64,000 nucleotides of DNA. Origin: Gammaproteobacteria bacterium. GTDB taxonomy: Bacteria; Pseudomonadota; Gammaproteobacteria; Pseudomonadales; Pseudohongiellaceae. Below the pieces are notes generated by a model that saw only the letters and a program-made list of their open reading frames with translations, searched no databases and was not told the origin of the DNA. The position numbers were made by a program, and so were the translations under genes. Below, in pieces: positions 9,581 to 18,447 of this stretch; the first letter of the stretch is position 1, and every line of letters begins with the position of its first letter. Where the stretch lies: assembly GCA_021773355.1 (NCBI GenBank), contig JAJFKE010000049.1:230260-294259 (forward strand), read 5' to 3'.

Positions 9581-9671
9581 AAGGCGCACTTTCGCAGGCA
9601 TAGGTCTAGCTGTCAAGAAGGTGCCGCTAGAGCGCCTTAAGCCCCTGGGACGCCACCGAGCGGTGATTTGA
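9581..9671. other. Nested inverted repeats in coaD leader region
   Basis: An arm AAGGCGC (9581-9587) pairs with GCGCCTT (9632-9638), and inside it TCTAGC (9605-9610) pairs with GCTAGA (9626-9631). A separate small hairpin CACCGAGCGGTG follows at about 9655-9666. The block lies in the 209-base gap between the YheT-like gene and coaD, both on the minus strand, so it would be in the coaD leader if the two are co-transcribed. It has no T-tract and matches no leader I know. Confidence 0.3.
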
Positions 9672-9703
9672 TGTTTGCTCGCAAGACAGCATCTTTGGCG
9701 CAA

Positions 9704-10693
9704 TCACGATTTAAGGAAATCCAAAATTCTCTGTTCCAGCCAGTTTTTTTGACTCGAGGAAATAAATCCCACGTGCCCTCCCTTGTGGGTAAGTTGCAAC
9801 TGCACCGAGGAAGACATCATCTGCGCTGTGGGTATTGATTTTATTGGGATAAGTGGGTCATTCCGACTCTGAATCAGAAGCGTATCAGTAGCAATTGATT
9901 TTAGGAAGCTGGAGCTGCTGCATTTTTCATAGTAGTCCTGCGCGCTGAGAAAACCATGTAGGGGTGCAGTAATTTTGTCATCAAACTCCCAAATTGAATT
10001 AATGCCAGCTGCAGTTCCTAGTTCCGCAATGTGCTTAGCCTGGTCCGGCCGGACCTGCTGCAAGTGTTTTTGTTTAGCCTGAAAATCTTTCAACAATCGC
10101 CGCACGAAGTATTGACCGTAGATTTGGCTCACTCCTTTTAGCATGGACCGCGAACAGTATTCCAAACTAAAGGGGGTAGAAACTGCTATCGCTTTTTGAA
10201 CATTGGGGCGAGACTCTATCTCACCCAGCCATTTTAGTAGCACATTGGCACCCAGAGAATAGCCGATAAAAATGAAATCGTGCGCTGGGTATTGCTTGGA
10301 CACCTTGATAAATACTTCTTCAAGGTCTTCAGAAACACCAGAATGATAAGCTCTAGCCAGTCGATTCATTTCGCCGCTACAGCCGCGGAAATTCATCGCT
10401 ACTGAAGCAATATCATTTTCAGCTAAGAGAGATTGCATTGCCAATATGTAGGACGAACTTGAGCAGCCGCATAGGCCGTGTAACAGGAAAACTATTAATT
10501 TATTTTCCGAAGATTCTGGTTTAACCGCCGTAGCCCAGTCGATGTCAATATAGTCGCCATCGTCTAACTCAATACGTTGGCGTTTTTGTTCTACCACTTT
10601 TGATGGCGAAAGTTTTCTCCAAAGGGTTTGGCTATGCCCTTCGGGCAACCACCAAGCAGGCAGAAAGTCATTTCCTATAGTGCCAGTTGTCAT
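9704..10693 (-). CDS. YheT-family alpha/beta hydrolase
   Basis: A 329-residue hydrolase of the YheT/UPF0017 (ABHD1-3-like) family. The oxyanion region is FLLHGLCGCSSSSYI, the nucleophile elbow FIGYSLGANVLLKWLGE holds the serine, and the catalytic His lies in HKGGHVGFIS near the C-terminus. NFRGCSGEMNR is also characteristic. The N-terminal FLPAWWLPEGHSQTLWR is the usual start of this family. It is 12 bases from the rsmD stop on the same strand, so the two are likely co-transcribed. Physiological substrate is unknown for most bacterial members. Confidence 0.9.
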   Translation of the reverse strand: MTTGTIGNDFLPAWWLPEGHSQTLWRKLSPSKVVEQKRQRIELDDGDYIDIDWATAVKPESSENKLIVFLLHGLCGCSSSSYILAMQSLLAENDIASVAMNFRGCSGEMNRLARAYHSGVSEDLEEVFIKVSKQYPAHDFIFIGYSLGANVLLKWLGEIESRPNVQKAIAVSTPFSLEYCSRSMLKGVSQIYGQYFVRRLLKDFQAKQKHLQQVRPDQAKHIAELGTAAGINSIWEFDDKITAPLHGFLSAQDYYEKCSSSSFLKSIATDTLLIQSRNDPLIPIKSIPTAQMMSSSVQLQLTHKGGHVGFISSSQKNWLEQRILDFLKS

Positions 10694-10705
10694 TTTATAT
10701 ACTGC

Positions 10706-11287
10706 TCATTGTGCCTGATACAAGCTATAATTGACTGATCCAGCTTTCTTGCTTTTAAGTTTACGCCAGACAGATGGAATCTTCCCAAACTCGCTTACAT
10801 CTGCGGTTTCGATATAGACCAGACCGCTCTTTCTCAATAAGCCCGATGCGTCCAACTTGATACAGGCATCGGCGAGAAACTCTTCGTTGAAAGGAGGATC
10901 TAGAAACACCAAGCCGTATCGCGACATCCCTGCCTGCTGTGCTGCAAGCCAATCAAAGGCATCAGCACAATATAGGGTGCCGCGAGCAATATTGAATCGT
11001 TCCAGGTTTCCCCTAATACAGCTAGCTGCGATTCTGTCTTTTTCCACGAAATCAACCTGCTTCGCACCTCGCGACAGAGCTTCGAACCCTAGAGCACCGC
11101 TGCCAGAAAATAGATCCAGACAGGTTTCCCCCTGAATACTGTCCTGCAGCCAATTGAATAGTGTTTCTCGAATACGATCTGCGGTAGGCCTAAGTCCCTC
11201 CACATTTGGAAATTCTAGTTTTCTGCTTCTAAATTCACCAGCAATAATCCGTACGCTATTACGCTTGCTGCTTGCGGGTTTCTGCAT
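10706..11287 (-). CDS. rsmD: 16S rRNA (guanine966-N2)-methyltransferase
   Basis: A 193-residue SAM-dependent methyltransferase. VRIIAGEFRSRKLEFP at the N-terminus and GLRPTADRIRETLFNWL are RsmD hallmarks. The SAM motif is CLDLFSGSGALGFEALSRGA and the catalytic motif is FLDPPF. Start taken as the ATG at 11287. A TTG two codons earlier is possible. It is divergent from ftsY, an arrangement conserved in many gammaproteobacteria. Confidence 0.95.
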   Translation of the reverse strand: MQKPASSKRNSVRIIAGEFRSRKLEFPNVEGLRPTADRIRETLFNWLQDSIQGETCLDLFSGSGALGFEALSRGAKQVDFVEKDRIAASCIRGNLERFNIARGTLYCADAFDWLAAQQAGMSRYGLVFLDPPFNEEFLADACIKLDASGLLRKSGLVYIETADVSEFGKIPSVWRKLKSKKAGSVNYSLYQAQ

Positions 11288-11548
11288 ATTCAATTTTCTG
11301 TATGGGCAGTTTAACTTTCCAATTCATGTTCTGCTGAATTCCTAAGCCTATCACTTCACCGGCTACGGAAGACAGGTCGCGAGGCGATTCTGTTTGATCT
11401 CCCCCTCAATACCATGCCATTCCCTAAGTCGCCATTTCTTGTACTTATATCCACTGAGCCACAGTATGGCGCCTGCTACTGCTAGGCCTTTGCCCATCTG
11501 TGATAGCATAGCGGCCCTGAATTTAGCAACTAACTGAGTATTAACACC

Positions 11549-12586
11549 ATGTTTGGCCTGGGCAAAAAACAAAAGTCTCTAGCTTCGAATAGTAAGGAAG
11601 ATAAAGACAAAGATTCCAAGGATGTTGTTCAGGCAACGCAAGCCATTGAGCACGCTTCGCAAGCCGATCCCGGTATTTTTTCAAGGCTGAAGAAAGGCCT
11701 AAGCCGAACGCGCGACAAATTTACGGATGGTCTGGTGGGCATAGTCCGCGGCGAAAAATCCATCAATCTCGATTTACTTGACGAAGTAGAAACACAGTTA
11801 CTCTCGGCAGATGTAGGTATCGATGCCACCGACCAAGTCATTGCCAATCTTAAGCAGCAACTTGGTCGCAAGCAGTTAGCTGATCCTGAACAATTTATGG
11901 CCGCACTGAAACGCGAACTGGCAGATATTCTACAGCCTTGTGATATACCACTTACTATTCAGTCCCAATCCAAGCCCTTTGTAATATTGATGGTGGGAGT
12001 AAACGGTGTAGGCAAAACAACGTCCATTGGCAAACTGGCAAAACTTTTTCAGTCCCAGGGACTGAATGTCATGTTGGCGGCTGGAGATACCTTTAGAGCA
12101 GCAGCAGTTGAACAGCTGCAGGTCTGGGGAGAAAGAAACGCCGTCCCGGTTGTTGCACAAGCCACCGGCGCCGACAGCGCTTCCGTAATCTTTGACGCCT
12201 ACCAATCTGCCAAGGCAAAACAGGTTGATGTGCTCATTGCCGATACCGCCGGCCGTCTGCACACAAAAGATAATCTGATGAACGAGCTAGAAAAAATAGT
12301 TCGCGTACTGAAGAAGCAAGACGAAAGATTACCGGATGAAATTCTGTTGGTATTGGATGCTACGACTGGACAAAACGCACTTAGCCAAGCGGAAAGTTTT
12401 AACAATACGACTACCCTTAGCGGCATCGCCTTAACGAAACTGGATGGCACTGCGAAGGGCGGTGTAGTTTTCGCGCTAGCTAAAAAACTGTGCCTGCCAA
12501 TTCGATTTATTGGTGTAGGCGAAAAGATCGATGATCTGCGGCCCTTTCACGCTGAAGAATTTGTTGACGCCCTTTTTTCTGAATGA
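11549..12586 (+). CDS. ftsY: Signal recognition particle receptor FtsY
   Basis: A 345-residue SRP GTPase that docks ribosome-nascent chain complexes at the membrane. A short charged N-terminal A region (about residues 1-45) precedes the N domain. The G domain has LMVGVNGVGKTTSIGKLA (P-loop), DTFRAAAVEQL, IADTAGRLHTKDNLM and TKLDGTAKGGVVF. The C-terminus FIGVGEKIDDLRPF is canonical. It begins the ftsY-ftsE-ftsX cluster. The A region is much shorter than in E. coli, as in many other proteobacteria. Confidence 0.97.
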   Translation: MFGLGKKQKSLASNSKEDKDKDSKDVVQATQAIEHASQADPGIFSRLKKGLSRTRDKFTDGLVGIVRGEKSINLDLLDEVETQLLSADVGIDATDQVIANLKQQLGRKQLADPEQFMAALKRELADILQPCDIPLTIQSQSKPFVILMVGVNGVGKTTSIGKLAKLFQSQGLNVMLAAGDTFRAAAVEQLQVWGERNAVPVVAQATGADSASVIFDAYQSAKAKQVDVLIADTAGRLHTKDNLMNELEKIVRVLKKQDERLPDEILLVLDATTGQNALSQAESFNNTTTLSGIALTKLDGTAKGGVVFALAKKLCLPIRFIGVGEKIDDLRPFHAEEFVDALFSE

Positions 12587-12629
12587 TTCTTCTCGATATA
12601 ATTACATTGCAAAAAATACGGCCCTTAGC

Positions 12630-13307
12630 ATGATCAAATTTGATAGCGTAAGTAAGCGTTACGCCGATGGACAAGAAGCATTATCAAACATCAGTTTTGA
12701 GCTTAGCAAAGGCGAGTTGGCATTTATTACGGGGCATTCCGGCGCTGGCAAGAGCACCTTGCTGAAACTCATCCTGGCAATGGAATCTCCCAGTAGCGGA
12801 CAACTAATTGCAAACGGCGTAAACCTAAACCGAATTTCCGGGAATCAAATTGCCAAACACCGGCGTCAAATAGGTACTGTGTTTCAGGACCACCAGCTGC
12901 TGCACGATAGAAGCGTATTCGATAACGTAGCCCTGCCTTTAGAAATTTGTGGCTATCAACCAAAAGAAGCACGCAGACGAGTGCGCGCGGCTTTGGACAA
13001 AGTGGGCTTGCTGAAAAAGGAACGCAGTTTCCCGGAAGCCCTCTCGGGCGGCGAACAGCAACGGGTTGGAATAGCCAGAGCTGTAGTAAACCGACCGAGC
13101 ATAATACTCGCCGACGAACCTACCGGAAACCTTGACCCTGTCCTGTCTGCTGAGGTGATAAAAGTATTCGGCCAATTTAGGAGCGTCGGCGTATGTCTGC
13201 TGGTCGCCAGCCATGATGCCGCTCTTATCGAAAGATTGAATTGCAGAACTTTGGTACTGGACAGCGGCAAGCTGCTAGCCGACCAAAAGCCAGCGGTGCA
13301 GCCATGA
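12630..13307 (+). CDS. ftsE: Cell division ATP-binding protein FtsE
   Basis: A 225-residue ABC ATPase that works with FtsX to regulate septal peptidoglycan hydrolases. Walker A is GHSGAGKSTLL, Q-loop region VFQDHQLL, signature LSGGEQQRVGIARA, Walker B IILADEPTGNLDP, and switch His in ASHDAA. Start MIKFDSVSKRYADGQ at 12630 is the family-typical start and does not overlap ftsY. The stop overlaps the ftsX start by 4 bases (ATGA). Confidence 0.97.
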   Translation: MIKFDSVSKRYADGQEALSNISFELSKGELAFITGHSGAGKSTLLKLILAMESPSSGQLIANGVNLNRISGNQIAKHRRQIGTVFQDHQLLHDRSVFDNVALPLEICGYQPKEARRRVRAALDKVGLLKKERSFPEALSGGEQQRVGIARAVVNRPSIILADEPTGNLDPVLSAEVIKVFGQFRSVGVCLLVASHDAALIERLNCRTLVLDSGKLLADQKPAVQP

Positions 13308-14290
13308 GTGCGGCTTCGCGAGGTGCAGCGAAGTCTGCCTCGACTCGTCCAAAACCCAATAGACGCTCCGGGAACACCGAATCCTTTTCTAGCCTGCTGC
13401 AGGTGCATCGTCGAGTGGCAAGAGCCAGTATTAGGAGGTTTTTAGAAACGCCTGTTTCTAGCATGATGACAGTCTTTGTAGTTGCAGTCTCACTGCTACT
13501 CCCTGCATTGTTATTCGGACTGAGTAGCAATCTATCAAGCATGCTTGCGGGCTTTCAGGACAATGCCCAAGTAACCCTGTTCTTACAGAATGAAGTTAGT
13601 GAAACCAGGGGATTAGAAGTTAGTGAGAGCTTACTAACACGGTCCGATGTTGGTACTGCTATGTATATATCGCCGCAACAGGCCCTGAATGAATTTGCGG
13701 CAGCTACTGGCCTAAATGAACTGTTGCAAGAAATTGTTAATAACCCATTGCCGGGAGCGATAGTAGTCACAGCTAACGATGCATCGCCGCAAGCGGTTGA
13801 GAGCTTGGTGCAGCAATTGCAGGAAATCCCGGAGGTCGCTGTGGTCCAAGTCGATAGCCGCTGGCTACAAAGGCTGGCTGCCATATCCAAGCTCGTCAGC
13901 GTGCTAAGTCGGGTGCTGTCGCTTATCGTGGTCCTCGGACTGTTCTTTATCGTGGGAAATACCATAAAGCTAGCTGTTGAGAACCGCAAAGCGGAGATTC
14001 GGGTTATTAAATTGGTTGGCGGCACTAATATGTTCGCAGCCAGGCCTTTTCTGTACAGTGGATTACTTTATGGCTTGAGTGGCGGTGTGTTGGCCATAAT
14101 TTTACAAGCTATTGCTTTATATGCATTTAATTCAAATTTTGAGCTGCTAATGCAACTCTACGAAAGCCAATTCCAGCTGCAAGGCTTCGGCTTGAGCAAT
14201 GCACTCTTAGTAATCTTGGCCGGCGGCGCTGTAGGCTGGGGCGCAGCCTTACTGGCTAGTTTAAGGCACATACATCTTATTGAGCCCTGA
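13304..14290 (+). CDS. ftsX: Cell division protein FtsX
   Basis: A 328-residue ABC permease-like protein. A basic cytoplasmic N-terminus (residues 1-60) is followed by a membrane segment (SMMTVFVVAVSLLLPALLFGL), a large periplasmic domain carrying YISPQQALNEFAAATGL, and three C-terminal membrane segments (VLSLIVVLGLFFIVGNTIK; FLYSGLLYGLSGGVLAIIL; ALLVILAGGAVGWGAALLA). The motif NRKAEIRVIKLVGGTN is typical. The ATG at 13304 overlaps the ftsE stop, so translation is coupled. A longer frame into ftsE is not needed. Confidence 0.96.
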   Translation: MSAASRGAAKSASTRPKPNRRSGNTESFSSLLQVHRRVARASIRRFLETPVSSMMTVFVVAVSLLLPALLFGLSSNLSSMLAGFQDNAQVTLFLQNEVSETRGLEVSESLLTRSDVGTAMYISPQQALNEFAAATGLNELLQEIVNNPLPGAIVVTANDASPQAVESLVQQLQEIPEVAVVQVDSRWLQRLAAISKLVSVLSRVLSLIVVLGLFFIVGNTIKLAVENRKAEIRVIKLVGGTNMFAARPFLYSGLLYGLSGGVLAIILQAIALYAFNSNFELLMQLYESQFQLQGFGLSNALLVILAGGAVGWGAALLASLRHIHLIEP

Positions 14291-14419
14291 ATGCTCCGAT
14301 TCGAGTGAGTTTTCCCTAAGTAAAGCCTTGAAACTCTGGAAATAGGCCCAATGTTTGACCTAGATTAACGCCTTTAGATTCTGTCTGCAGGAGAATGGCT
14401 CTAGTGCTAGTCGCGGGAA

Positions 14420-14474
14420 CTTCGCCAAAGCCCACGATTCATGGGCTATGCAATGGAAAGCATTATTGGCGAAG
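14420..14474. other. Cloverleaf-like inverted repeat upstream of rpoH
   Basis: The outer arms CTTCGCCAA (14420-14428) and TTGGCGAAG (14466-14474) pair perfectly over nine bases. Between them sit two further perfect hairpins: AGCCCA (14429-14434) with TGGGCT (14442-14447), and ATGC (14448-14451) with GCAT (14460-14463). Together they form a compact three-way junction of 55 bases with almost no unpaired linker. It lies between ftsX and rpoH and its right arm covers the putative rpoH -35 box. No T-tract follows, so it is not an ordinary terminator. It could be a protein-binding DNA site, a structured RNA on a read-through transcript, or a REP-like repeat. Confidence 0.45.
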
Positions 14475-14495
14475 TGGAAGTTTGAATGCTAAAAT
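14466..14495 (+). promoter_or_regulatory. Putative sigma-70-type promoter of rpoH
   Basis: TTGGCG at 14466-14471 and TAAAAT at 14490-14495 are separated by 18 bases, about 53 bases before the rpoH start. The -35 box lies inside the right arm of the cloverleaf inverted repeat, which suggests linked regulation. This is based on consensus matching only. Confidence 0.4.
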
Positions 14496-14548
14496 GCGGT
14501 CTGTTAATCCGTAATCCAATGATTAGATTTCGAATTATTTAGGACAGA

Positions 14549-15421
14549 GTGAATTTCAAAATGAGCACAGCTAACAGTTTACAAGTTTTCGACCCTACTA
14601 CGCCGGGTCAGGATCTGACTGCTTACATCGCATCAGTGAATAGCATTGCTATACTCACACCGGAGCAGGAGCTTGAGCTTGCCAAGCAATATTATTATGA
14701 AGATAACGTAGACGCGGCGCGGCAACTGGTTCTCGCCCACCTACGTTTTGTTGTGCACATGTCCAAAACTTATTCCGGCTACGGGCTTTCCCAAGCTGAT
14801 CTGATTCAAGAAGGCAATGTTGGCCTGATGAAAGCGGTAAAACGCTTTAACCCTGAAGTTGGCGTTCGCCTGGTTTCCTTTGCAGTGCATTGGATCAAGG
14901 CGGAGATGCATGAGTACATTCTGCGCAACTGGCGTATCGTGAAGATCGCCACTACCAAAGCGCAGCGTAAATTGTTCTTCAACTTACGTAGCTCGAAGAA
15001 GCGCCTTGGTTGGTTGAACAACGAAGAAGCCGAAGCCATGGCACAAGATCTTGGCGTCGATGCCAAGGTGGTTCGACAAATGGAAGGTCGAATGGCTTCC
15101 TACGACACTGCCTTCGATGCCGATTCTGACAGTGATGATGAGTCAGCTTATAAAGCGCCTGCTTATTATTTGGAAGATCAATCTTCAGACTTGGCTAGCA
15201 CAATCGAAGAAACCGAGTGGGAAGAAGTCACCAATAACAGTCTTCATACTGCGATGGCTGAATTAGATGATCGCAGCAAAGATATTTTGAACAGCCGCTG
15301 GTTAAGCGAAAACAAAGCTACTCTGCACGAGCTAGCCGATCGCTACGGTATTTCTGCTGAGAGAATTCGACAGCTGGAAAAAAACGCGATGAATAAGATC
15401 AAAGTAAAAATGGCAGCCTAA
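14549..15421 (+). CDS. rpoH: Heat-shock sigma factor sigma-32
   Basis: A 290-residue alternative sigma factor directing transcription of chaperone and protease genes. Region 2 has [20 protein letters not shown] and [19 protein letters not shown], then [20 protein letters not shown] and [20 protein letters not shown]. The RpoH box lies just after, around residues 130-150. Region 4 ends with [20 protein letters not shown]. The frame starts at a GTG (14549). An ATG four codons on is an alternative, but the AGGA at 14541 suits the GTG better. The product closely follows E. coli RpoH along its length. A strong terminator follows directly. Confidence 0.97.
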   Translation: MNFKMSTANSLQVFDPTTPGQDLTAYIASVNSIAILTPEQELELAKQYYYEDNVDAARQLVLAHLRFVVHMSKTYSGYGLSQADLIQEGNVGLMKAVKRFNPEVGVRLVSFAVHWIKAEMHEYILRNWRIVKIATTKAQRKLFFNLRSSKKRLGWLNNEEAEAMAQDLGVDAKVVRQMEGRMASYDTAFDADSDSDDESAYKAPAYYLEDQSSDLASTIEETEWEEVTNNSLHTAMAELDDRSKDILNSRWLSENKATLHELADRYGISAERIRQLEKNAMNKIKVKMAA

Positions 15422-15435
15422 TTTATGTAAGCTAA

Positions 15436-15465
15436 AAAGCCGCGACAAGCTCGCGGCTTTTTTTT
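15436..15465 (+). terminator. Rho-independent terminator of rpoH
   Basis: A perfect 10-bp stem (AAAGCCGCGA with TCGCGGCTTT), a 5-base loop and an 8-base T run, starting 15 bases after the rpoH stop codon. Confidence 0.95.
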
Positions 15466-15514
15466 GACTTCAATTTGTAATCCCGCGCCCGACGCGCGAT
15501 GTACAGTGAAACTC

Positions 15515-15898
15515 ATGAGTAAACTAATTATTATGTTGGCTGGTATCAATGGATTCCTTGCGATTTCTCTCGGTGCCTTCGCCTCCCATATCTTACGAGA
15601 CAAACTCAGCCCCGAATTACTCAATACTTTCCAAACCGCAGTTCAATATCATATGTACCATACTCTAGCCTTGTTTGGCCTGGGACTGATGTTGATAAAC
15701 TTTCCAACGGCGAACTTGCTTCGCCTTAGCGCCTACTTGATGATGGCTGGAATAGTTCTATTCAGCGGAAGTCTGTACCTGCTCAGCATTACTGGCATAC
15801 GCTGGCTGGGCGCAATCACACCATTGGGAGGAGTTTGTTTTCTGCTGGCGTGGGCCTTAATAGTCTGGTTTGCTGCCCGACAACAATTCCCCAGCTGA
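15515..15898 (+). CDS. DUF423 family inner-membrane protein
   Basis: A 127-residue protein with four membrane segments: LIIMLAGINGFLAISLGAFA, MYHTLALFGLGLMLI, LRLSAYLMMAGIVLFSGSLY and PLGGVCFLLAWALIVWFA. The N-terminal GAFASHIL and the central TAVQYHMYHTLAL are typical of the DUF423/YgdD family. Start chosen at the ATG 15515, which matches the family. The longer frame would run through the rpoH terminator. Function is unknown. It precedes thiS by 20 bases and is probably co-transcribed with it. Confidence 0.9.
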   Translation: MSKLIIMLAGINGFLAISLGAFASHILRDKLSPELLNTFQTAVQYHMYHTLALFGLGLMLINFPTANLLRLSAYLMMAGIVLFSGSLYLLSITGIRWLGAITPLGGVCFLLAWALIVWFAARQQFPS

Positions 15899-15918
15899 CA
15901 AAAGTTGAAGGTGAGATA

Positions 15919-16119
15919 ATGGATATCGTCGTAAATGGCGCCGCGCAAGAAGTGGCTCCTGCAACCAGTCTGCAACAGCTAATTGATTTTCTTAAGCTGG
16001 GCGATGGTAAGATTGCAATCGAAGTGAATGGTGAGATTGTGCCGCGCAGCCTATTTCATCAAACCATTCTTCAGCAAGGTGACAAGCTCGAAATTGTTCA
16101 GGCAATTGGTGGCGGATAA
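15919..16119 (+). CDS. thiS: Sulfur carrier protein ThiS
   Basis: A 66-residue ubiquitin-fold protein that carries sulfur as a C-terminal thiocarboxylate for thiazole synthesis. It begins MDIVVNGAAQEV and ends VQAIGGG with the required Gly-Gly. The start at 15919 is supported by AAGGTGAG a few bases upstream. It lies 15 bases before thiG, the enzyme it feeds. Confidence 0.96.
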   Translation: MDIVVNGAAQEVAPATSLQQLIDFLKLGDGKIAIEVNGEIVPRSLFHQTILQQGDKLEIVQAIGGG

Positions 16120-16134
16120 CAAACGGAAACTAGC

Positions 16135-16923
16135 ATGAACAAGCAACAACGGTCGCTCTCGGTGGCAGGTATGGAATACCAATCCAGGCTCATTATCGGT
16201 AGCGGCAAGTATCGAGACTTTGCAGAAAATTTGGCCGCACTGGAGGCCAGCGGTGCAGAAATAATAACCGTGGCTATTCGTCGCGTAAATCTGGGCCAGA
16301 ACAGCGACGAGCCAAGTCTGCTGGAGGTTATCTCTCCGAAGAAATACACTATTTTGCCAAACACCGCCGGCTGCTACAGTGCCGAAGATGCAGTGCGTAC
16401 TTGCCGTATGGCGAGAGAATTATTAGACGGTCACAAATTGGTAAAGCTTGAAGTACTGGGTGATCAGAAAACTCTGTACCCTAACGTTACCGAAACACTA
16501 GTGGCTGCCGAGACGCTGGTTAAGGACGGTTTCGATGTCATGGTTTATACCAGCGACGACCCCTTGATTGCGAAAAGGTTAGAGGAAATTGGCTGTGTTG
16601 CGGTAATGCCCCTGGGCGCGCCCATTGGTTCCGGATTGGGAATTCGCAACCCGCACAATATTAGACTGATACTCGAAAACGCCGAAGTACCAATTATTGT
16701 GGACGCTGGAGTTGGTACAGCATCCGATGCGAGTATCGCCATGGAATTGGGTTGCGACGGCGTGCTGATGAACACCGCCATAGCAGAAGCAAATAATCCC
16801 GCACTGATGGCATCGGCTATGAAGAAAGCGGTGGAGTCAGGCCGTGAGGCTTATCTCGCAGGCCGCATGCCAAGACGCTTATATGCGTCTGCCTCATCAC
16901 CAACCGATGGAACGTTTTTCTAG
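16135..16923 (+). CDS. thiG: Thiazole synthase ThiG
   Basis: A 262-residue TIM-barrel enzyme making the thiamine thiazole phosphate from DXP, dehydroglycine and ThiS-thiocarboxylate. [14 protein letters not shown] is at the N-terminus, the Schiff-base lysine lies in VKLEVLGD, and the phosphate-binding region includes [11 protein letters not shown] and [18 protein letters not shown]. It forms an operon with thiS, as in Pseudomonas, upstream of trmB. No thiF, thiH or thiO is nearby, so those steps are encoded elsewhere. Confidence 0.97.
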   Translation: MNKQQRSLSVAGMEYQSRLIIGSGKYRDFAENLAALEASGAEIITVAIRRVNLGQNSDEPSLLEVISPKKYTILPNTAGCYSAEDAVRTCRMARELLDGHKLVKLEVLGDQKTLYPNVTETLVAAETLVKDGFDVMVYTSDDPLIAKRLEEIGCVAVMPLGAPIGSGLGIRNPHNIRLILENAEVPIIVDAGVGTASDASIAMELGCDGVLMNTAIAEANNPALMASAMKKAVESGREAYLAGRMPRRLYASASSPTDGTFF

Positions 16924-16985
16924 GCTAGCGCTGAAGAACCTCGCGTCGGGCTTTCAGTCATTCTTGCGAAAGTAGTTATCTAACC

Positions 16986-17687
16986 GTGCCCAATCATTCT
17001 GACAGCGACCATAACAGACCAATCCGTAGCTATGTAATTCGCTCCGGACGCCTTACCGATGCACAGCGCAAAGCGATTGATAGCTATTGGACGCAGTACG
17101 TAATCGAATTTAACAATCATGCAATCGATCCGGTATCAATTTTCGCAGTGCCGCAAAAATTGACCGTTGAGATTGGTTTCGGCATGGGTGACTCCCTATT
17201 GGAAATGGCCCAATCAAATCCAGATGTAAATTTCCTTGGTATCGAGGTTCACCAGCCCGGTGTTGGAAAATTACTGAATGGCATCGCTGAAAACCAACTG
17301 ACGAATTTGAAAATCATTTGCCACGATGCCTCAGAGGTATTGCAGTTTGGTCTTCCTGCGCATTGTATCGATAGACTCTTGTTGTTTTTCCCAGATCCCT
17401 GGCACAAGAAGCGACACAATAAACGGCGACTGGTACAGCCAGAATTCATAGACCGATTACTTAAAAAAATGCGGCCTCAGGCGAAAATTCATTTCGCCAC
17501 AGACTGGCAAGCCTATGCTGAGCATATGATGGAAGTCCTGGAAGCCAACCCAGAGCTGGAAAATGTCAACGGAGCGGGTGCGTTCTGGCTACAGCCGAAT
17601 AGGCCAGTCACCAAGTTCGAACGAAGAGGTCAGCGCTTGGGACATGGGGTCTGGGATTTATTGTTCCGTACCAAGGGTGAGAACTAG
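16986..17687 (+). CDS. trmB: tRNA (guanine46-N7)-methyltransferase
   Basis: A 233-residue SAM methyltransferase forming m7G46 in tRNA. The SAM site is LTVEIGFGMGDSLLEMAQ, followed by FLGIEVHQPGVGKLL, LLLFFPDPWHKKRHNKRRLV (the conserved PDPWxKxRHxKRR signature) and IHFATDWQAYAEHM. The start is a GTG at 16986. No clear Shine-Dalgarno is visible. It converges with the YgjP-like metallopeptidase gene. Confidence 0.96.
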   Translation: MPNHSDSDHNRPIRSYVIRSGRLTDAQRKAIDSYWTQYVIEFNNHAIDPVSIFAVPQKLTVEIGFGMGDSLLEMAQSNPDVNFLGIEVHQPGVGKLLNGIAENQLTNLKIICHDASEVLQFGLPAHCIDRLLLFFPDPWHKKRHNKRRLVQPEFIDRLLKKMRPQAKIHFATDWQAYAEHMMEVLEANPELENVNGAGAFWLQPNRPVTKFERRGQRLGHGVWDLLFRTKGEN

Positions 17688-17710
17688 CTACACGCAGCTG
17701 CAATCAAACC

Positions 17711-18442
17711 TTAGAACCAGAATCGGTGCTCGTGCTCTTTTAGCCAGCCAATATAGTGATCACAATCTGGGCAGATTGCCTCTACCTGATTCCAGAAACG
17801 CTGCGAATGATCCATGTGCAGCAAGTGACAGACTTCGTGAGTAATCATGTAGTCGATGATGCTAAAGGGGGCTAGCATGATTAGCCAATTGTACTGAAGT
17901 ATCCCGGTCGAGGTGCAATGTCCCCACTTGGATTTGGTCTTTCTAAGCTTTATCTCGGTAATTTTATGCTCAACCCCCAGATGACGCGCCAGACCCCTTG
18001 CCCGGGGCAAAATATACTCGCTGGCCTTGTCGATTAGGAAGTCCTCAACCTGAATCTGTGCCTTGGCTGCAGTCAGTTTATGACCTTGAATGATAAATTC
18101 ATCGCCCATGACCATGACTCTCTGTTTGCGCCCTTCCTTGAAGACGATAGTGAGCTCGCGTGCCCTATAAAAAATCTTTGCACCCCGCTCGATACGCAGG
18201 GCCTCTTTGTCGCGCAATGACTCCTCATACAGGCGCCCCTCGATCCAGCCTTGGTTAGAACCAATAAATTCTTCAAGCTCTGCCTTCGAAGCACGCAATG
18301 GGCAACGCACTACAACTTTCTTGTGCTGAATATACAGAGCCAGTGTCTTACGTTTGCTACGTAATATTTCACAGTCGAAGGCTCGCACTGGCGCCTTGCT
18401 TCTGCCGCCAAAATTCAAAGGTAGTATTCTTGTCTTACTCAT
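17711..18442 (-). CDS. YgjP-like zinc metallopeptidase domain protein
   Basis: A 243-residue protein of the YgjP/DUF45 (M48-like) family. The zinc motif is ITHEVCHLLHMDHSQRFW, with HExxH residues and a downstream H. KSKWGHCTSTGILQYNWLI is the other family signature. The C-terminal CPDCDHYIGWLKEHEH is also common. The ATG at 18442 is preferred. A GTG at 18451 overlapping the previous stop is possible. It is translationally close to the methyltransferase gene upstream. Substrate is unknown. Confidence 0.85.
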   Translation of the reverse strand: MSKTRILPLNFGGRSKAPVRAFDCEILRSKRKTLALYIQHKKVVVRCPLRASKAELEEFIGSNQGWIEGRLYEESLRDKEALRIERGAKIFYRARELTIVFKEGRKQRVMVMGDEFIIQGHKLTAAKAQIQVEDFLIDKASEYILPRARGLARHLGVEHKITEIKLRKTKSKWGHCTSTGILQYNWLIMLAPFSIIDYMITHEVCHLLHMDHSQRFWNQVEAICPDCDHYIGWLKEHEHRFWF

Positions 18443-18447
18443 TAGAC

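Noticed and set aside
11363..11572. A 69-codon minus-strand frame between rsmD and ftsY, with an internal ATG at 11509 preceded by CAGGG and a short hydrophobic segment
   Set aside because: It overlaps the start of ftsY on the other strand, has no recognisable homologue and sits where a divergent promoter region is expected. A 48-residue membrane peptide cannot be excluded but I cannot support it.
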